From: Paracoccaceae bacterium
GTDB taxonomy: Bacteria; Pseudomonadota; Alphaproteobacteria; Rhodobacterales; Rhodobacteraceae
Length of the DNA: 64,000 nucleotides
Reading direction: 5' to 3'
NCBI GenBank assembly: GCA_030697175.1
Contig: JAUYQR010000022.1
Span: 1-64,000 of the forward strand
Shown in pieces: positions 42,184 to 51,924 of the stretch (position 1 is its first letter; every line of letters begins with the position of its first letter). The translations under genes and the position numbers were made by a program. The notes under the pieces are model-generated. The model had not been told where the DNA came from, did no database searches, and saw only the letters and a program-made list of their open reading frames with translations.

Positions 42184-42903
42184 TCAGCGCATCAGCACGC
42201 CGCCGTTGATATCCTGTGTGGTGCCGGTGATGAAGGCGGCGGCGTCGGAGGCGAGGAAGGCAGCGAGGGCGCCAACCTCATCCGCCTGGCCGATGCGGCC
42301 GAGGGGGATCTGGCCGACGACGAGGGCGACCTTTTCCGGCGGGGCGAGGGCGGTCTGTTCGGTGAGGATGGTGCCGGGGGCGATGGTGTTGACGGTGATG
42401 CCGTGCGGCGCGAGGCCGTGGGCCAAGTAGCGGGTGAGGCCGATGATCCCGGCCTTCGACGCGGCGTAATGCGCGCCTTGCACCTGCGGGCCGCCGCGTT
42501 GGCCGGCGATCGAGGCGAGGTTAAGGATGCGGCCCCATTTGGCGGTGGTCATCGCTGGCGCGAAGGTTTGCGTGGCGAAGAGGATGGAGCGGAGGTTGGT
42601 CGACAGGACGTCGTCCCATTCCTCGGCCGTGATGTCGTAGAGGTCGCGGGCCTGGGTGCGGGCGGCGTTGTTCACGAGGATTTCGACGGGGCCGATGGCG
42701 GCCAGCGCCTCGGCGAAGCTGTCCTTGCGGCGGTCGTCGAGGGGGATGGCGAGGGCGCCGGGGAGGGTGGCGGCGGCGGCCTCGGCCTTCTCAAGGTTCA
42801 GGTCGGCGATGGTGACGGAGTGGCCAGAGGCATGGAGCGCGCGGGCGATGGCGAGGCCGAGGCCTTGGGCGGCACCGGTGACGAGTGCGGTTCTAGACGG
42901 CAT
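42184..42903 (-). CDS. Short-chain dehydrogenase/reductase
   Basis: The 239-residue classical SDR has the cofactor motif TGAAQGLGLAIA, DLN after the second strand (suggesting NAD(H) preference), NNAA, the catalytic Ser in NLASIAGQ and the YAASK pair, and ends INGGVLMR. It is encoded 78 bases before the kynureninase-like gene and overlaps the thiolase gene by 11 bases. A role in reducing or oxidising an alicyclic hydroxy/keto CoA intermediate of the anthranilate pathway is inferred from the operon. Confidence 0.88.
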   Translation of the reverse strand: MPSRTALVTGAAQGLGLAIARALHASGHSVTIADLNLEKAEAAAATLPGALAIPLDDRRKDSFAEALAAIGPVEILVNNAARTQARDLYDITAEEWDDVLSTNLRSILFATQTFAPAMTTAKWGRILNLASIAGQRGGPQVQGAHYAASKAGIIGLTRYLAHGLAPHGITVNTIAPGTILTEQTALAPPEKVALVVGQIPLGRIGQADEVGALAAFLASDAAAFITGTTQDINGGVLMR

Positions 42904-44053
42904 GGAGCACCAGTGCGACGCCTTGGCCGACGCCGACGCAAAGGGTGGCGAGGGCCGACTGGCCGCCTGTGGTGAGGCGGCGTGCGGCGGCGGCGGCGAG
43001 GCGGGTGCCGGACATGCCCAAGGGGTGGCCCATCGCGATGCCGCCCGAGTGGGCGTTGACGCGGGGATCGTCGTCGGCAAGTCCCCAGGCCCGGGTGCAG
43101 GCGAGGACCTGGGCGGCGAAGGCTTCGTTCAGTTCGATGTGGTCGAAATCGTTGGCGGTGAGCCCCAGTCTGGCGAGGGCGGCGACCGGGCCGATGCCCA
43201 TTGTGCGCGGCGCGACACCGGCCGAGGCGGCGCGGCCGATGCGGGCGAGGGGGCGCAGGTTGTGGCGCCTGACGCCCTCGGCGGAGGCGAGGATCAGGGC
43301 GGCGGCGGCGTCGTTGATGCCGGCGGCATTGCCTGCGGTGACGGTGCCGCCCGCGCGGAACGGGGCGGAGAGTTTCGCCAGCGCCTCAAGGCTGGTGGCG
43401 CGGGGGTGTTCGTCAAGGCTGACCACGGTGTCGCCTTTGCGCGACGGGATGGTGACGGGCAGGATATCGGCGGCGTGCCACGCGGCATCGTAGCGCGATT
43501 GCGAGCGGAGCGCGTAGCCGTCCTGGGCGGCGCGGGAAATGTGGTGGTCGGCGGCGAGGTTTTCGGCGGTTTCGGGCATCGAGTCGGTGCCGTAGGTGGC
43601 GGCGAGCCGTTTGTTGATGAAGCGCCAGCCGATGGTGGTGTCGTGGATTTCGGGCTGCCTTGCGAAGGCGGTGTCGGCCTTGGCCATGACGAAGGGGGCG
43701 CGGGACATGCTCTCCACGCCGCCGGCGATCACCACGTCGGCACCGTCGCGGATGGCGCGGGCGCCTGCGATCACGGCGTCGATGCCGGAGGCGCAGAGGC
43801 GGTTGACGGTGAGCGCTGGCACGGTTTCGGGCAGGCGCGACAGGAGGACGGCCATGCGGGCGACGTTGCGGTTGTCTTCGCCGGACTGGTTGGCGCAGCC
43901 GAAGATCACCTCGTCCGGGACGAGGCCGGGGTGGAGGTCGAGCAGGCCGTCGATGACATGCGCGGCCATGTCGTCGGGGCGGACCTGCGACAGGGCGCCC
44001 GCGTAGCGACCGATGGGCGTGCGGCGGTGGGCGCAGAGGAAGACCTCGGTCAT
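42893..44053 (-). CDS. Acetyl-CoA acyltransferase (thiolase), beta-ketoadipyl-CoA thiolase-like
   Basis: The 386-residue thiolase has the acyl-accepting Cys in VNRLCASGIDAVIAGARAI, GGVESMSRAPFVM, the His motif HSGGIAMGHPLGMSGTR and the second Cys in ATLCVGVGQGVALVL. The sequence around ESMSRAPFVMAKAD is typical of PcaF/PaaJ-type thiolases that split 3-oxoadipyl-CoA to succinyl- and acetyl-CoA. It would perform the last step after ring cleavage. The ATG at 44053 overlaps the upstream stop by four bases. Confidence 0.92.
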   Translation of the reverse strand: MTEVFLCAHRRTPIGRYAGALSQVRPDDMAAHVIDGLLDLHPGLVPDEVIFGCANQSGEDNRNVARMAVLLSRLPETVPALTVNRLCASGIDAVIAGARAIRDGADVVIAGGVESMSRAPFVMAKADTAFARQPEIHDTTIGWRFINKRLAATYGTDSMPETAENLAADHHISRAAQDGYALRSQSRYDAAWHAADILPVTIPSRKGDTVVSLDEHPRATSLEALAKLSAPFRAGGTVTAGNAAGINDAAAALILASAEGVRRHNLRPLARIGRAASAGVAPRTMGIGPVAALARLGLTANDFDHIELNEAFAAQVLACTRAWGLADDDPRVNAHSGGIAMGHPLGMSGTRLAAAAARRLTTGGQSALATLCVGVGQGVALVLHAV

Positions 44054-45162
44054 GCCGTTTCCAGACAAGGGGCGGGAAGGTAGCGGGTCTTGAGCGCGGT
44101 GCGGGATTCGAGGGCGGCGAGTTTGGCGCGGATTCTCGCGGCGCCGTGGAGGGCGAGCATCTCGAACGGGCCGCGCGGGAAGTTGAGACCGAGTTTCATC
44201 GCGGTGTCGATGCCTTGGGGCGTGGTGCCGCCTTCGGAGAGGAGCCATGCGGCCTCGTTCACGAGGGTGGCCTCGATGCGCAGGGCGATGGCGGCGGCGT
44301 CGTGGGGGGCGGGGCCGGGGTCGCTGGGGAAGAGGAAGCCCTCGCCCGTCTTGCGCCCCAGGCGACCGAGTTCGACCTGTTGGCGAAGGGGCAGGAACGG
44401 GTGGTAGCGCGGGTGGTGACCCATCGCGGCATGGAGGCCTTCGGTGGCGGCAAGGTTGATGTCGGCACCGATCAGGTCGATGAGCTGGAAGGGGCCGAGG
44501 CGGTAACCGGCGGCGAGCATGGCGGCGTCGATGTCACTGGCGGTGCGGCCTTCGTCGAGCATGGCCAGCGCCTCGCCGTAGTAGGGGCGGGCGCAGCGGT
44601 TGACGATGAAACCGGGGCAGTCGGGGGCGCTGATCACGGTCTTGCCGGCGGCTTCGGTGATCTGGCGGGCGCGGGCGAGGGCGGCGGGCGCGGTGCTGGC
44701 GTGGGGGACAAGTTCGACCAGTTTCATCACCGGGGCGGGGTTGAAGAAATGCAGGCCGAGGCAGCGCTCGGGGTGTTCGAGGGTTGCGGCGATGGAGGCG
44801 ACGGACAGCGAGGACGTGTTGGTGGCGAGGATCGCGTCGGGGGCAAGGAGGGTTTCGAGATCGCGGAAAAGGGATTGTTTGGCGTCGAGCCTTTCGACGA
44901 TGGCTTCGATCGCGAGGGTGGCGGGGGCGAGGGCGGCGAGGTCGCGGGTGACGGTGAGGTTGGCGAGGAGGGCGTCGCGGGCCTCGGGCGTCAGTTTGCC
45001 GGAAGCGACGCGGGGGGCGAGGCTGGCGGTCAGGCGGGCGAGCGCGGTGTCGCGGCTGGGGGCGTGGGCGTCGGTGGCGATGACCGGGAAACCGGCGGCG
45101 GCGTAGACCTGGGCGATGCCGAGGCCCATCGTGCCGAGGCCGATGATCGCGACGGTGGTCAT
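44050..45162 (-). CDS. 3-hydroxyacyl-CoA dehydrogenase
   Basis: The 370-residue enzyme opens VAIIGLGTMGLGIAQVYAAAGFPVIATDAH (NAD-binding), carries NTSSLSV and the catalytic His in LGLHFFNPAPVMKLVELV, then PGFIVNRCARPYYGEALAMLDEG and a second C-terminal domain with KLGLNFPRGPFEML. It oxidises an L-3-hydroxyacyl-CoA to the 3-oxo form with NAD+. The fused paralogous C-terminal region makes it longer than FadB2-type enzymes (about 285) but shorter than PaaH types (about 500). It is coupled by ATGA overlaps to genes on both sides. Confidence 0.92.
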   Translation of the reverse strand: MTTVAIIGLGTMGLGIAQVYAAAGFPVIATDAHAPSRDTALARLTASLAPRVASGKLTPEARDALLANLTVTRDLAALAPATLAIEAIVERLDAKQSLFRDLETLLAPDAILATNTSSLSVASIAATLEHPERCLGLHFFNPAPVMKLVELVPHASTAPAALARARQITEAAGKTVISAPDCPGFIVNRCARPYYGEALAMLDEGRTASDIDAAMLAAGYRLGPFQLIDLIGADINLAATEGLHAAMGHHPRYHPFLPLRQQVELGRLGRKTGEGFLFPSDPGPAPHDAAAIALRIEATLVNEAAWLLSEGGTTPQGIDTAMKLGLNFPRGPFEMLALHGAARIRAKLAALESRTALKTRYLPAPCLETA

Positions 45163-45914
45163 CGCCCGATGAACCCCGGACGGCGCTTGGCGCGAAAGGC
45201 GGCCAAGCCTTCGGCCTTGTCGGCGGTATCCAGAAGTGCCTCGAACCCGGCGCGTTCGGTGGCGAAGGCGAGGGGGGATTCCGCGCCCTCGACAAGGGCG
45301 CGTTTGGCGGCGGCGAGGGCCAAGGGCGCGCGTTGGGCGATGCGGTCGGCGAGGGCGGCGGCGGCAGGGAAGGCGGGGCCGTCGGCGACGTGGCTGGCGA
45401 TGCCCCATTCGTAGGCGGTGGCGGCGTCGATGATCTCGCCGGTCAGCACGAGGCGTGTGGCGCGCATCCGGCCTGCCAGCGACAGGAGCCGCTGGCCGCC
45501 GCCCGCGCCGGGGATGAGACCGAGGCTGGTTTCGGGCAACCCAAGCTGCGCCGTGGCGCCGAGGACGATGAGATCCGCCATCAAGGCCAGTTCGAACCCG
45601 CCGCCAAGCGCATAGCCTTCGACTGCGGCGATCAGGGGTTTGGGGAAGGCGCGGATCGCGGCCCAGTGATCTTTTCGGGGGTCTGTCACCGCCTGGGCAG
45701 TGGTCTTGTGTTCGATCTCGGCAATATCGGCACCAGCAGCGAAGTTGCCTTCGGCCCCGGTCAGCACCACGGCACGGCATGAGTCGTTGTGGGCAAGGCT
45801 GCCCAGGGTCTGCGCAATATGCGCCAGAAGCGCTGTATTCAGCGCATTGCGGGCCTCGGGGCGGTTCAGCGTCAGCCTCACCCAGCCGGATCGTTGTTCG
45901 ATGAGCAGGTCCAT
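45159..45914 (-). CDS. Enoyl-CoA hydratase/isomerase (crotonase family), first gene of the operon
   Basis: The 251-residue crotonase has the oxyanion segment LTGAEGNFAAGADIAEIEHK, the second PLIAAVEGYALGGGFELALMADLIV, and the catalytic-Glu region LGLPETSLGLIPGAGGGQRL. It hydrates a 2-enoyl-CoA or opens a ring by hydration. It leads a five-gene operon (hydratase, dehydrogenase, thiolase, SDR, kynureninase-like). Its start at 45914 lies 41 bases from an 18-bp palindrome shared with the divergent monooxygenase operon. Confidence 0.92.
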   Translation of the reverse strand: MDLLIEQRSGWVRLTLNRPEARNALNTALLAHIAQTLGSLAHNDSCRAVVLTGAEGNFAAGADIAEIEHKTTAQAVTDPRKDHWAAIRAFPKPLIAAVEGYALGGGFELALMADLIVLGATAQLGLPETSLGLIPGAGGGQRLLSLAGRMRATRLVLTGEIIDAATAYEWGIASHVADGPAFPAAAALADRIAQRAPLALAAAKRALVEGAESPLAFATERAGFEALLDTADKAEGLAAFRAKRRPGFIGR

Positions 45915-45954
45915 GTCGGCATCATGCGATGCTGGGCGGGAATTTCAAGGGAGA

Positions 45955-45972
45955 AATTTCAAGCTTGAAATT
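45955..45972. promoter_or_regulatory. 18-bp perfect palindrome, candidate operator of the anthranilate genes
   Basis: AATTTCAAGCTTGAAATT is perfectly self-complementary. An extra half-site, AATTTCAAG, lies at 45941-45949. Both are in the 102-base divergent gap between the hydratase operon and the 2-aminobenzoyl-CoA monooxygenase operon. The size and symmetry suit a MarR dimer, and a MarR gene is third in the rightward operon. Confidence 0.65.
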
Positions 45973-46016
45973 GTTTGGGTCCGGTGGCAGGCTTCGCGGC
46001 AATGCAGGAGCGAACG

Positions 46017-48302
46017 ATGAACATTCTCTGCCTTGGCGGCGGGCCGGCCGGACTTTACTTTGCCATCTCGATGAAGCTGCGCGATCCGTCGCACCGGGTG
46101 ACGGTGCTGGAGCGCAACCGGGCGAATGATACGTTCGGCTGGGGGGTGGTGCTGTCGGACGACGCGCTGGGCAAGATGGAGAAGAACGATCCGGTCAGCA
46201 CGGCGGCGATCCGGGGTGAGTTCGCCTATTGGGACGACATCGCCGTTGTGCATAACGGGGTGCGGACGGTGTCGGGCGGGCATGGCTTTGCCGGGATCGG
46301 GCGCAAGACGCTGCTGATCCTGTTGCAGGCGCGGGCGCGGGAGCTGGGCGTCGATCTGCGGTTCGAGACGGAGTTCAGGACGGCCGAGGACTACCGGAAG
46401 GAATACGATCTGGTGGTGGCGACGGATGGCCTCAACTCCGTGGTGCGGCGGGAATACGAGAGCGTTTTCCAGCCCGACATCGACACGCGGAAGTGCAAGT
46501 TCGTCTGGCTTGGCACCCATGCGAAGTTCGACGATGCCTTCACCTTCATTTTTGAAAAGACCGAACATGGCTGGGTCTGGGCGCATGTCTACCAGTTCGA
46601 CCGCGACACCGCGACGTTCATCGTGGAGTGCCTGCCGCAGACGTGGGAGGCATGGGGTTTCCCCGACATGACCAAGGAGGAAACCGTCGAGACCTGCCGC
46701 AAGATATTCGCGGCGCATCTTGGCGGGCATGACCTGATGTCGAACGCGGCGCATCTGCGCGGCTCGGCGGTCTGGATGCAGTTTCCGCGGGTGATCTGCC
46801 AGAAATGGTATCACGAGAATGTCGTCCTGATGGGCGATGCGGCGGCGACGGGGCATTTCTCGATCGGGTCCGGCACGCGGCTGGCGCTGGATTCGGCGAT
46901 TGCGCTGGCGGATTTCCTGCACAGCGAGCCGACGCTGGAAGCGGCCTTCGAGCGGTATCAGGAGGAGCGGCGGGTCGAGGTCTTGCGGCTGCAATCGGCG
47001 GCGAGGAACAGCCTTGAGTGGTTCGAGGAGGTGGAGCGGTATCTGGACATGCCGCCCGTGCAGTTCGCCTATTCGCTGCTGACCCGCAGCCAGCGGATCG
47101 GGCATGAAAACCTGCGGCTGCGCGACCCGAAGTGGCTGGCCGAGGCGGAGGACTGGTTTCAGGAACAGGCGGGCGGCGAACCGGGGCGCAAGCCGATGTT
47201 CGCGCCGTTCCGGCTGCGCGACATGGCGTTGAAGAACCGCGTCGTCGTCAGCCCGATGGCGCAATACAAGGCGGTCGACGGCTGCCCGACCGACTGGCAT
47301 TTCGTGCATTACGCCGAACGCGCCAAGGGCGGTGCGGGGCTGGTCTACACCGAGATGACCTGCGTTTCCGCCAATGGCCGGATCACACCCGGTTGCCCCG
47401 GCCTTTACACGCCAAAGCATGAGGCGGCGTGGAAGCGGCTGGTCGATTTCGTGCATGAGGAGACGGAGGCGAAGATCTGCTGCCAGATCGGCCACGCGGG
47501 GCGCAAGGCATCGACCAAGCTGGGGTGGGAGGAGGACAACGCGCCTCTGCACCGTGGCAACTGGCCGGTGATGAGTGCCTCGGCGATTGCGTGGTCGCCG
47601 GCCAATCAGGTGCCGAAGGAGATGGACCAGGGCGACATGGACAAGGTGTTGTTGCAGTTCGTCAAGGCGACCGAGATGGCCAGGAAGTGCGGGTTTGACA
47701 TGATCGAACTTCATGCGGCGCATGGCTATCTGATCTCGAGCTTTCTCAGCCCGAAATCGAACACGAGGGACGATGAGTATGGCGGCAGTCTGGAGAACCG
47801 CCTGCGCTATCCGTTGGAAGTTTTCGCGGCGATGCGGGCGGAATGGCCGGGGGCAAAGCCGATGTCGGTCAGGATTTCCGCGACCGATTGGGTTGGGACG
47901 GACGGTGTGACGCCGGACGAGGCGGTGGAGGTCGCGCAGGCCTTTGCCGCCGCCGGGGCGGATATCATCGACGTCAGTGCGGGGCAGACCTCGACCGACG
48001 CGAAGCCGATCTACGGGCGGATGTTCCAGACGCCGTTCAGCGACCGCATCCGCAACGAGGCGGGGCTGGCGACGATGGCGGTGGGCAACATCACCGAAGC
48101 CGATCAGGTGAACCAGATCTTGCTGGCCGGGCGGGCCGATCTGGTGTGTCTGGCGCGGCCACATCTGGCGGACCCCTACTGGACGCTGCACGCGGCGATT
48201 GCGGCGGGGGATGCGGGGACGGCGTGGCCGCTGCCCTATCTGCCGGGCCGTGATCAGGCGCGGCGTTTGGTGGCGAAAGCTGCGGAGGTGATCCGTGCTT
48301 GA
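46017..48302 (+). CDS. 2-aminobenzoyl-CoA monooxygenase/reductase (bifunctional)
   Basis: This 761-residue flavoprotein fuses two enzymes. Residues about 1-390 are an FAD monooxygenase ([64 protein letters not shown]) of the salicylyl-/2-aminobenzoyl-CoA 5-hydroxylase type. Residues about 395-761 are an old-yellow-enzyme barrel ([62 protein letters not shown]). In Azoarcus evansii this fusion hydroxylates and reduces 2-aminobenzoyl-CoA to a non-aromatic 2-amino-5-oxocyclohexene carbonyl-CoA. GCAGGAG stands before the ATG at 46017. The matching CoA ligase closes the same operon, which makes the anthranilate assignment strong. Confidence 0.93.
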   Translation: MNILCLGGGPAGLYFAISMKLRDPSHRVTVLERNRANDTFGWGVVLSDDALGKMEKNDPVSTAAIRGEFAYWDDIAVVHNGVRTVSGGHGFAGIGRKTLLILLQARARELGVDLRFETEFRTAEDYRKEYDLVVATDGLNSVVRREYESVFQPDIDTRKCKFVWLGTHAKFDDAFTFIFEKTEHGWVWAHVYQFDRDTATFIVECLPQTWEAWGFPDMTKEETVETCRKIFAAHLGGHDLMSNAAHLRGSAVWMQFPRVICQKWYHENVVLMGDAAATGHFSIGSGTRLALDSAIALADFLHSEPTLEAAFERYQEERRVEVLRLQSAARNSLEWFEEVERYLDMPPVQFAYSLLTRSQRIGHENLRLRDPKWLAEAEDWFQEQAGGEPGRKPMFAPFRLRDMALKNRVVVSPMAQYKAVDGCPTDWHFVHYAERAKGGAGLVYTEMTCVSANGRITPGCPGLYTPKHEAAWKRLVDFVHEETEAKICCQIGHAGRKASTKLGWEEDNAPLHRGNWPVMSASAIAWSPANQVPKEMDQGDMDKVLLQFVKATEMARKCGFDMIELHAAHGYLISSFLSPKSNTRDDEYGGSLENRLRYPLEVFAAMRAEWPGAKPMSVRISATDWVGTDGVTPDEAVEVAQAFAAAGADIIDVSAGQTSTDAKPIYGRMFQTPFSDRIRNEAGLATMAVGNITEADQVNQILLAGRADLVCLARPHLADPYWTLHAAIAAGDAGTAWPLPYLPGRDQARRLVAKAAEVIRA

Positions 48303-49029
48303 GGGCCGCCGCGTCCTGATCACCGGCGGCGGATCGGGCGCCGGGGCCGACCTTGCGCGCGGCTTTGCGGCGGCGGCGGCGAAGGTGGTGATCGCAGGGC
48401 GGCGGCGCGAGGCGCTGGAGGCGGTGGCGGCGGGCATCGGCGCGCAGGTTGTCGTGGCCGATGTGACGGACGAGGCTTCGGTCGCGGCGATGTTTGCGGC
48501 GGCGGGGTCGTGCGACATCGTGATCGCCAACGCCGGGGCGGCGGATTCGGCGCCGTTCCTGCGCACCACGCTGGAGCAATGGAACGCGATGCTGGCGGTG
48601 AACCTGACGGGGGTGTTTCTGACGCTTCAGGCGGGGCTGCGGCAGATGCCGGGCTGGGGGCGGCTGATCTCGGTCGCCTCGACGGCGGGGCTGAAAGGCT
48701 ATGCGAAGATTGCGCCCTATGCTGCGGCCAAGCACGGGGTGGTCGGGCTGACGCGGTCCTTGGCGCTGGAGGTGGCGAAGGGGCCGGTGACGGTGAATGC
48801 GCTGTGTCCGGGGTTTCTGGACACGCCGATGACGGACCGGTCGGTGGCGGTGATCATGGAAAAGACCGGGCGGAGCGAGGCCGAGGCGCGGGCGGCGTTG
48901 GAGGGGATGAACCCGCAGGGGCGGCTGATCCAGCCGGCGGAGGTGACGGCGGCGGCGTTGTGGCTGTGCGGGCCGGGGTCGGAGGGGATCAACGGGCAGG
49001 CGATTTCCATCGCGGGGGGCGAGGTGTGA
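48295..49029 (+). CDS. Short-chain dehydrogenase/reductase, GTG start
   Basis: This 244-residue SDR has the [12 protein letters not shown] cofactor motif, NAGAAD, the catalytic Ser in [11 protein letters not shown] and Tyr/Lys in [14 protein letters not shown]. It starts at GTG 48295, eight bases inside the monooxygenase gene, and ends overlapping the MarR start (GTGTGA). It probably interconverts a ring hydroxyl and ketone of the alicyclic intermediate made by the upstream enzyme. Confidence 0.88.
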   Translation: MLEGRRVLITGGGSGAGADLARGFAAAAAKVVIAGRRREALEAVAAGIGAQVVVADVTDEASVAAMFAAAGSCDIVIANAGAADSAPFLRTTLEQWNAMLAVNLTGVFLTLQAGLRQMPGWGRLISVASTAGLKGYAKIAPYAAAKHGVVGLTRSLALEVAKGPVTVNALCPGFLDTPMTDRSVAVIMEKTGRSEAEARAALEGMNPQGRLIQPAEVTAAALWLCGPGSEGINGQAISIAGGEV

Positions 49030-49457
49030 GCGAGCTGTCGAAGCGCCGGTTGAAGATGTGGATCAGGCTTCTGGGTGTGACGCGGGCGGCAGAGAGCCAT
49101 CTGCGCGAACATCTGCGGGTGAACCATGGCACAACCTTGCCGCGCTTTGACGTGATGGCGGCGCTGTGGCGGCGGCGCGAGGGCGTGACGATGAGTGAAT
49201 TGTCGCGGATGCTGCTGGTATCGAACGGCAACGCGACGACGGTGGTGGACCGGCTGGAAGCGGACGGCTTCGTGCGGCGCACGCCATCCGAAACCGACCG
49301 GCGCACGGTCTTCGTCGCGCTGACGCCGGAGGGGCTGGCCGAGTTCGAAGGGCTGGCGGCGGGGCATGAGGCGGAGGTGTCGAAGCTGTTTTCCGGCATC
49401 AGCGAGGCGGATCTGGAGGCGATGACCGAGATCCTGAAACGGATGGGGGCACGATGA
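49026..49457 (+). CDS. MarR-family transcriptional regulator, GTG start
   Basis: The 143-residue protein holds a MarR winged helix: [67 protein letters not shown]- and C-terminal helices surround it. The GTG at 49026 overlaps the SDR stop. As part of the operon it likely binds the 18-bp palindrome at 45955 and responds to anthranilate or its CoA ester, like other MarR regulators of hybrid aromatic pathways. Confidence 0.9.
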   Translation: MSELSKRRLKMWIRLLGVTRAAESHLREHLRVNHGTTLPRFDVMAALWRRREGVTMSELSRMLLVSNGNATTVVDRLEADGFVRRTPSETDRRTVFVALTPEGLAEFEGLAAGHEAEVSKLFSGISEADLEAMTEILKRMGAR

Positions 49458-50266
49458 CGATGATGGCGGGTTTGAAGCCGGCGCATTTCCTGTGGGAGAT
49501 GCGGGGTAGGGTGGCGGTGATCCGGCTGAACCGGCCGGAACGGAAGAACCCGCTGACCTTCGAGAGCTATGCCGAGTTGCGCGATTGCTTTCGCCGTTTG
49601 GCGGGGGCGTCGGATGTGGATGTGGTGGTGCTGGCGTCGAACGGGGGGAATTTCTGTTCGGGCGGCGATGTGCATGACATCATCGGGCCGCTCATTGGCA
49701 AGCCGATGGCGGAGTTGTTGGCGTTCACCCGGATGACCGGGGATCTGGTGAAGGCGATGCTGACCTGCGGCAAGCCGGTGATCGCGGCGGTGGACGGGGT
49801 GGCGGTGGGCGCGGGGGCGATCCTTGCGATGGCGGCGGATTTGCGGTTGGCGACGCCCGAGGCGAAATGTGCGTTCCTGTTCACGCGGGTGGGATTGGCG
49901 GGCTGTGACATGGGGGCTTGTGCCATGCTGCCGCGGATCATCGGGCAGGGGCGGGCGGCGGAGCTGTTGTATACCGGGCGGGTGATGACGGCGGCGGAGG
50001 GCGAGCGCTGGGGCTTTTGGAACGCGCTGCACGGGGCGGAGGCGCTGGAGGCGGAGGCGATGGTTCTGGCGGAGCGGCTGGCCTCGGGGCCCACGTTCGC
50101 GCATGGCGTGACCAAGACGCAGTTGTTGCAGGAGTGGGACATGGGCGTCTTGGCCGCGATCGAGGCGGAGGCGCAGGCGCAGGCGATCTGCATGCAGACC
50201 GAGGATTTCGAGCGGGCGTATCTTGCGTTCGTGGCCAAGGAAAAGCCGGTGTTTCGGGGGAACTGA
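49454..50266 (+). CDS. Enoyl-CoA hydratase/isomerase (crotonase family)
   Basis: The 270-residue crotonase shows [23 protein letters not shown], the oxyanion segment [47 protein letters not shown] and, in place of the usual PGx[30 protein letters not shown]. Loss of the conserved catalytic Glu pattern seen in simple hydratases suggests a special hydrolase or isomerase, possibly ring-opening of the alicyclic CoA ester. It overlaps the MarR stop by four bases. Confidence 0.88.
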   Translation: MTMMAGLKPAHFLWEMRGRVAVIRLNRPERKNPLTFESYAELRDCFRRLAGASDVDVVVLASNGGNFCSGGDVHDIIGPLIGKPMAELLAFTRMTGDLVKAMLTCGKPVIAAVDGVAVGAGAILAMAADLRLATPEAKCAFLFTRVGLAGCDMGACAMLPRIIGQGRAAELLYTGRVMTAAEGERWGFWNALHGAEALEAEAMVLAERLASGPTFAHGVTKTQLLQEWDMGVLAAIEAEAQAQAICMQTEDFERAYLAFVAKEKPVFRGN

Positions 50267-50269
50267 CCG

Positions 50270-50320
50270 CCGGGGGCTTCGCGCCCCCGGACCCCCGCGG
50301 GATATTTTGGAACGGAAGAA
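50270..50320 (+). repeat. Intergenic hairpin-plus-TATTT element, copy 2
   Basis: CCGGGGGC (50270-50277) pairs with 50283-50290; CCCGCGGGATATTTTGG and AACGGAAGAA follow. The next base is the acyl-CoA dehydrogenase ATG, so the purine-rich tail of the element apparently doubles as its ribosome-binding site. Confidence 0.65.
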
Positions 50321-51463
50321 ATGAGTGACGCGACTTTCCTGAACTGGCCGTTCTTCGAGGATCGGCATCGTGCCTTGGCCGAAGGGCTGGAGGCGTGGGC
50401 GTCGGCGCATCTGCCGGTGGATCATGGCGATGTCGATCAGGCGTGCCGGGGGCTGGTGGCGGCTTTGGGTGCCGGGGGGTGGTTGCGGCATTCGGGGGGC
50501 GAGGGCCTTGACGTGCGGACGCTGTGCCTGATCCGCGAGACGCTGGCGCGCCATGACGGGTTGGCGGATTTCGCCTTTGCGATGCAGGGCTTGGGGATGG
50601 GGGCGGTGTCGCTGTTCGGGACAGCGGAGCAGCGGGCGTGGCTGGAGCGGACGCGGGCGGGGACGGCGATTGCGGGGTTTGCGCTGACCGAGCCCGGCTC
50701 GGGGTCTGATGTGGCGGCGACGGCGACGATGGCCGAACGGGTGCCCGACCAAGACGGTGGCGGCTGGATGCTGAACGGCGAGAAGACCTGGATATCGAAC
50801 GGCGGGATTGCGGATGTTTACGTCATCATCGCGCGAACCGGCGAGGCGCCGGGGGCGAAGGGCTTGTCGGCCTTTCTGATGCCGGCGGATGTGGCGGGGC
50901 TGGGGGTGGAGGAGCGGCTGGAGGTGATCGCGCCGCATCCTTTGGCGCGGTTGTCGTTGCGGGATGTGCATCTGCCGCAGGGGGCGCTGATCGGGCAGCC
51001 GGGGGCGGGGTTCAAGGTGGCGATGTCGGTCTTGGATGTGTTCCGCTCGACCGTTGGGGCGGCGGCTTTGGGCTTTGCGCGGCGGGCGCTGGATGAGGCT
51101 TTGGCGCGCGTCAAGGCGCGGAAGATCCAGGGACAGGCGCTGGCCGAGATGCAGATGGTGCAGGGGCATCTTGCGGATATGGCGCTGAAGATCGATGCGG
51201 CGGCGCTGCTGGTCTACCGGGCGGCCTGGGTGAAGGATCAGGGCGCGGCGCGGGTCAGCCGGGAGGCGGCGATGGCGAAGCTCTATGCCACCGAGGCCGC
51301 GCAGGAGGTGATCGACATGGCGGTGCAACTGCATGGCGGCGACGGGGTGCGCGCGGGGTCGGCGGTCGAAAGCCTTTACCGCGAGATCAGGGCGCTTCGG
51401 ATTTATGAAGGCGCGTCGGACGTGCAACGGATCGTGATCGCCCGCGCGGTGCTGGGCGGCTGA
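50321..51463 (+). CDS. Acyl-CoA dehydrogenase
   Basis: The 380-residue flavoenzyme has the FAD/substrate motif [38 protein letters not shown], and a C-terminal end [43 protein letters not shown] carrying the usual catalytic-base Glu (YEGAS). It would introduce a double bond into an alicyclic or opened CoA intermediate, passing electrons to ETF. The gene begins directly after the repeat at 50270-50320, the only gap over 50 bases in the operon. Confidence 0.92.
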   Translation: MSDATFLNWPFFEDRHRALAEGLEAWASAHLPVDHGDVDQACRGLVAALGAGGWLRHSGGEGLDVRTLCLIRETLARHDGLADFAFAMQGLGMGAVSLFGTAEQRAWLERTRAGTAIAGFALTEPGSGSDVAATATMAERVPDQDGGGWMLNGEKTWISNGGIADVYVIIARTGEAPGAKGLSAFLMPADVAGLGVEERLEVIAPHPLARLSLRDVHLPQGALIGQPGAGFKVAMSVLDVFRSTVGAAALGFARRALDEALARVKARKIQGQALAEMQMVQGHLADMALKIDAAALLVYRAAWVKDQGAARVSREAAMAKLYATEAAQEVIDMAVQLHGGDGVRAGSAVESLYREIRALRIYEGASDVQRIVIARAVLGG

Positions 51464-51477
51464 CAAGGGAGGGTGAG

Positions 51478-51924
51478 ATGAAGCTGGACGGTGGCATCAC
51501 GCGGAACGGCGCGGCCTATCACGGGCGCGAGTTGAACATCCTAGGCCAGCGGTATTTCCCGAAGGCCAGTTGCGAAGCGAGCTTTGCCTTCGAGACCAAT
51601 TCGGAGCCGGGGCAGTTCGTGCCGGTGCATATCCACCCGCATCAGGACGAGTTCATTCTGGTGCAGGAGGGGCAGTTGGAGGTGAAGCTGGACGGGGTCT
51701 GGCAGACGGCGAAGGCGGGCGATCTGGTGCGGATGCCGCGCGGCGTGCCGCATGGGTATTTCAACAAGTCGGAAAGCCCATGCCGGGCGCTGTTCTGGGT
51801 GTCGCCGGCTGGCAGGCTGGAGGCGTTGTTCGACGTCTTGCACAACATGACGGATGTGCCGGCGGTGATCGCGGCCTCGGCCGCGCATGACGTGGAGTTT
51901 CTGCCGCCCGAGGCCAACGAATGA
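51478..51924 (+). CDS. Cupin-domain protein
   Basis: This 148-residue single cupin shows motif 1 (VPVHIHPHQDEFILVQEGQLEVKLDG, with two His and Glu metal ligands) and motif 2 (GDLVRMPRGVPHGYFNKSE, with the last His). Such proteins include dioxygenases and isomerases acting on small polar molecules. In this operon it could act on the amino/keto ring intermediate or a ring-opened product; the reaction is not known. It starts 15 bases after the dehydrogenase, with AGGGAGG as ribosome site, and overlaps the thioesterase gene. Confidence 0.82.
   Translation: MKLDGGITRNGAAYHGRELNILGQRYFPKASCEASFAFETNSEPGQFVPVHIHPHQDEFILVQEGQLEVKLDGVWQTAKAGDLVRMPRGVPHGYFNKSESPCRALFWVSPAGRLEALFDVLHNMTDVPAVIAASAAHDVEFLPPEANE

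Noticed and set aside
45945-48569. Very long minus-strand open frame opposite the 2-aminobenzoyl-CoA monooxygenase gene
   Set aside because: Arg/His/Pro-rich translation without domains; a by-product of high GC at third positions of the real gene.
48989-51466. Long minus-strand open frame opposite the MarR, crotonase and acyl-CoA dehydrogenase genes
   Set aside because: Same composition artefact; the plus strand has clear motifs and overlapping starts.
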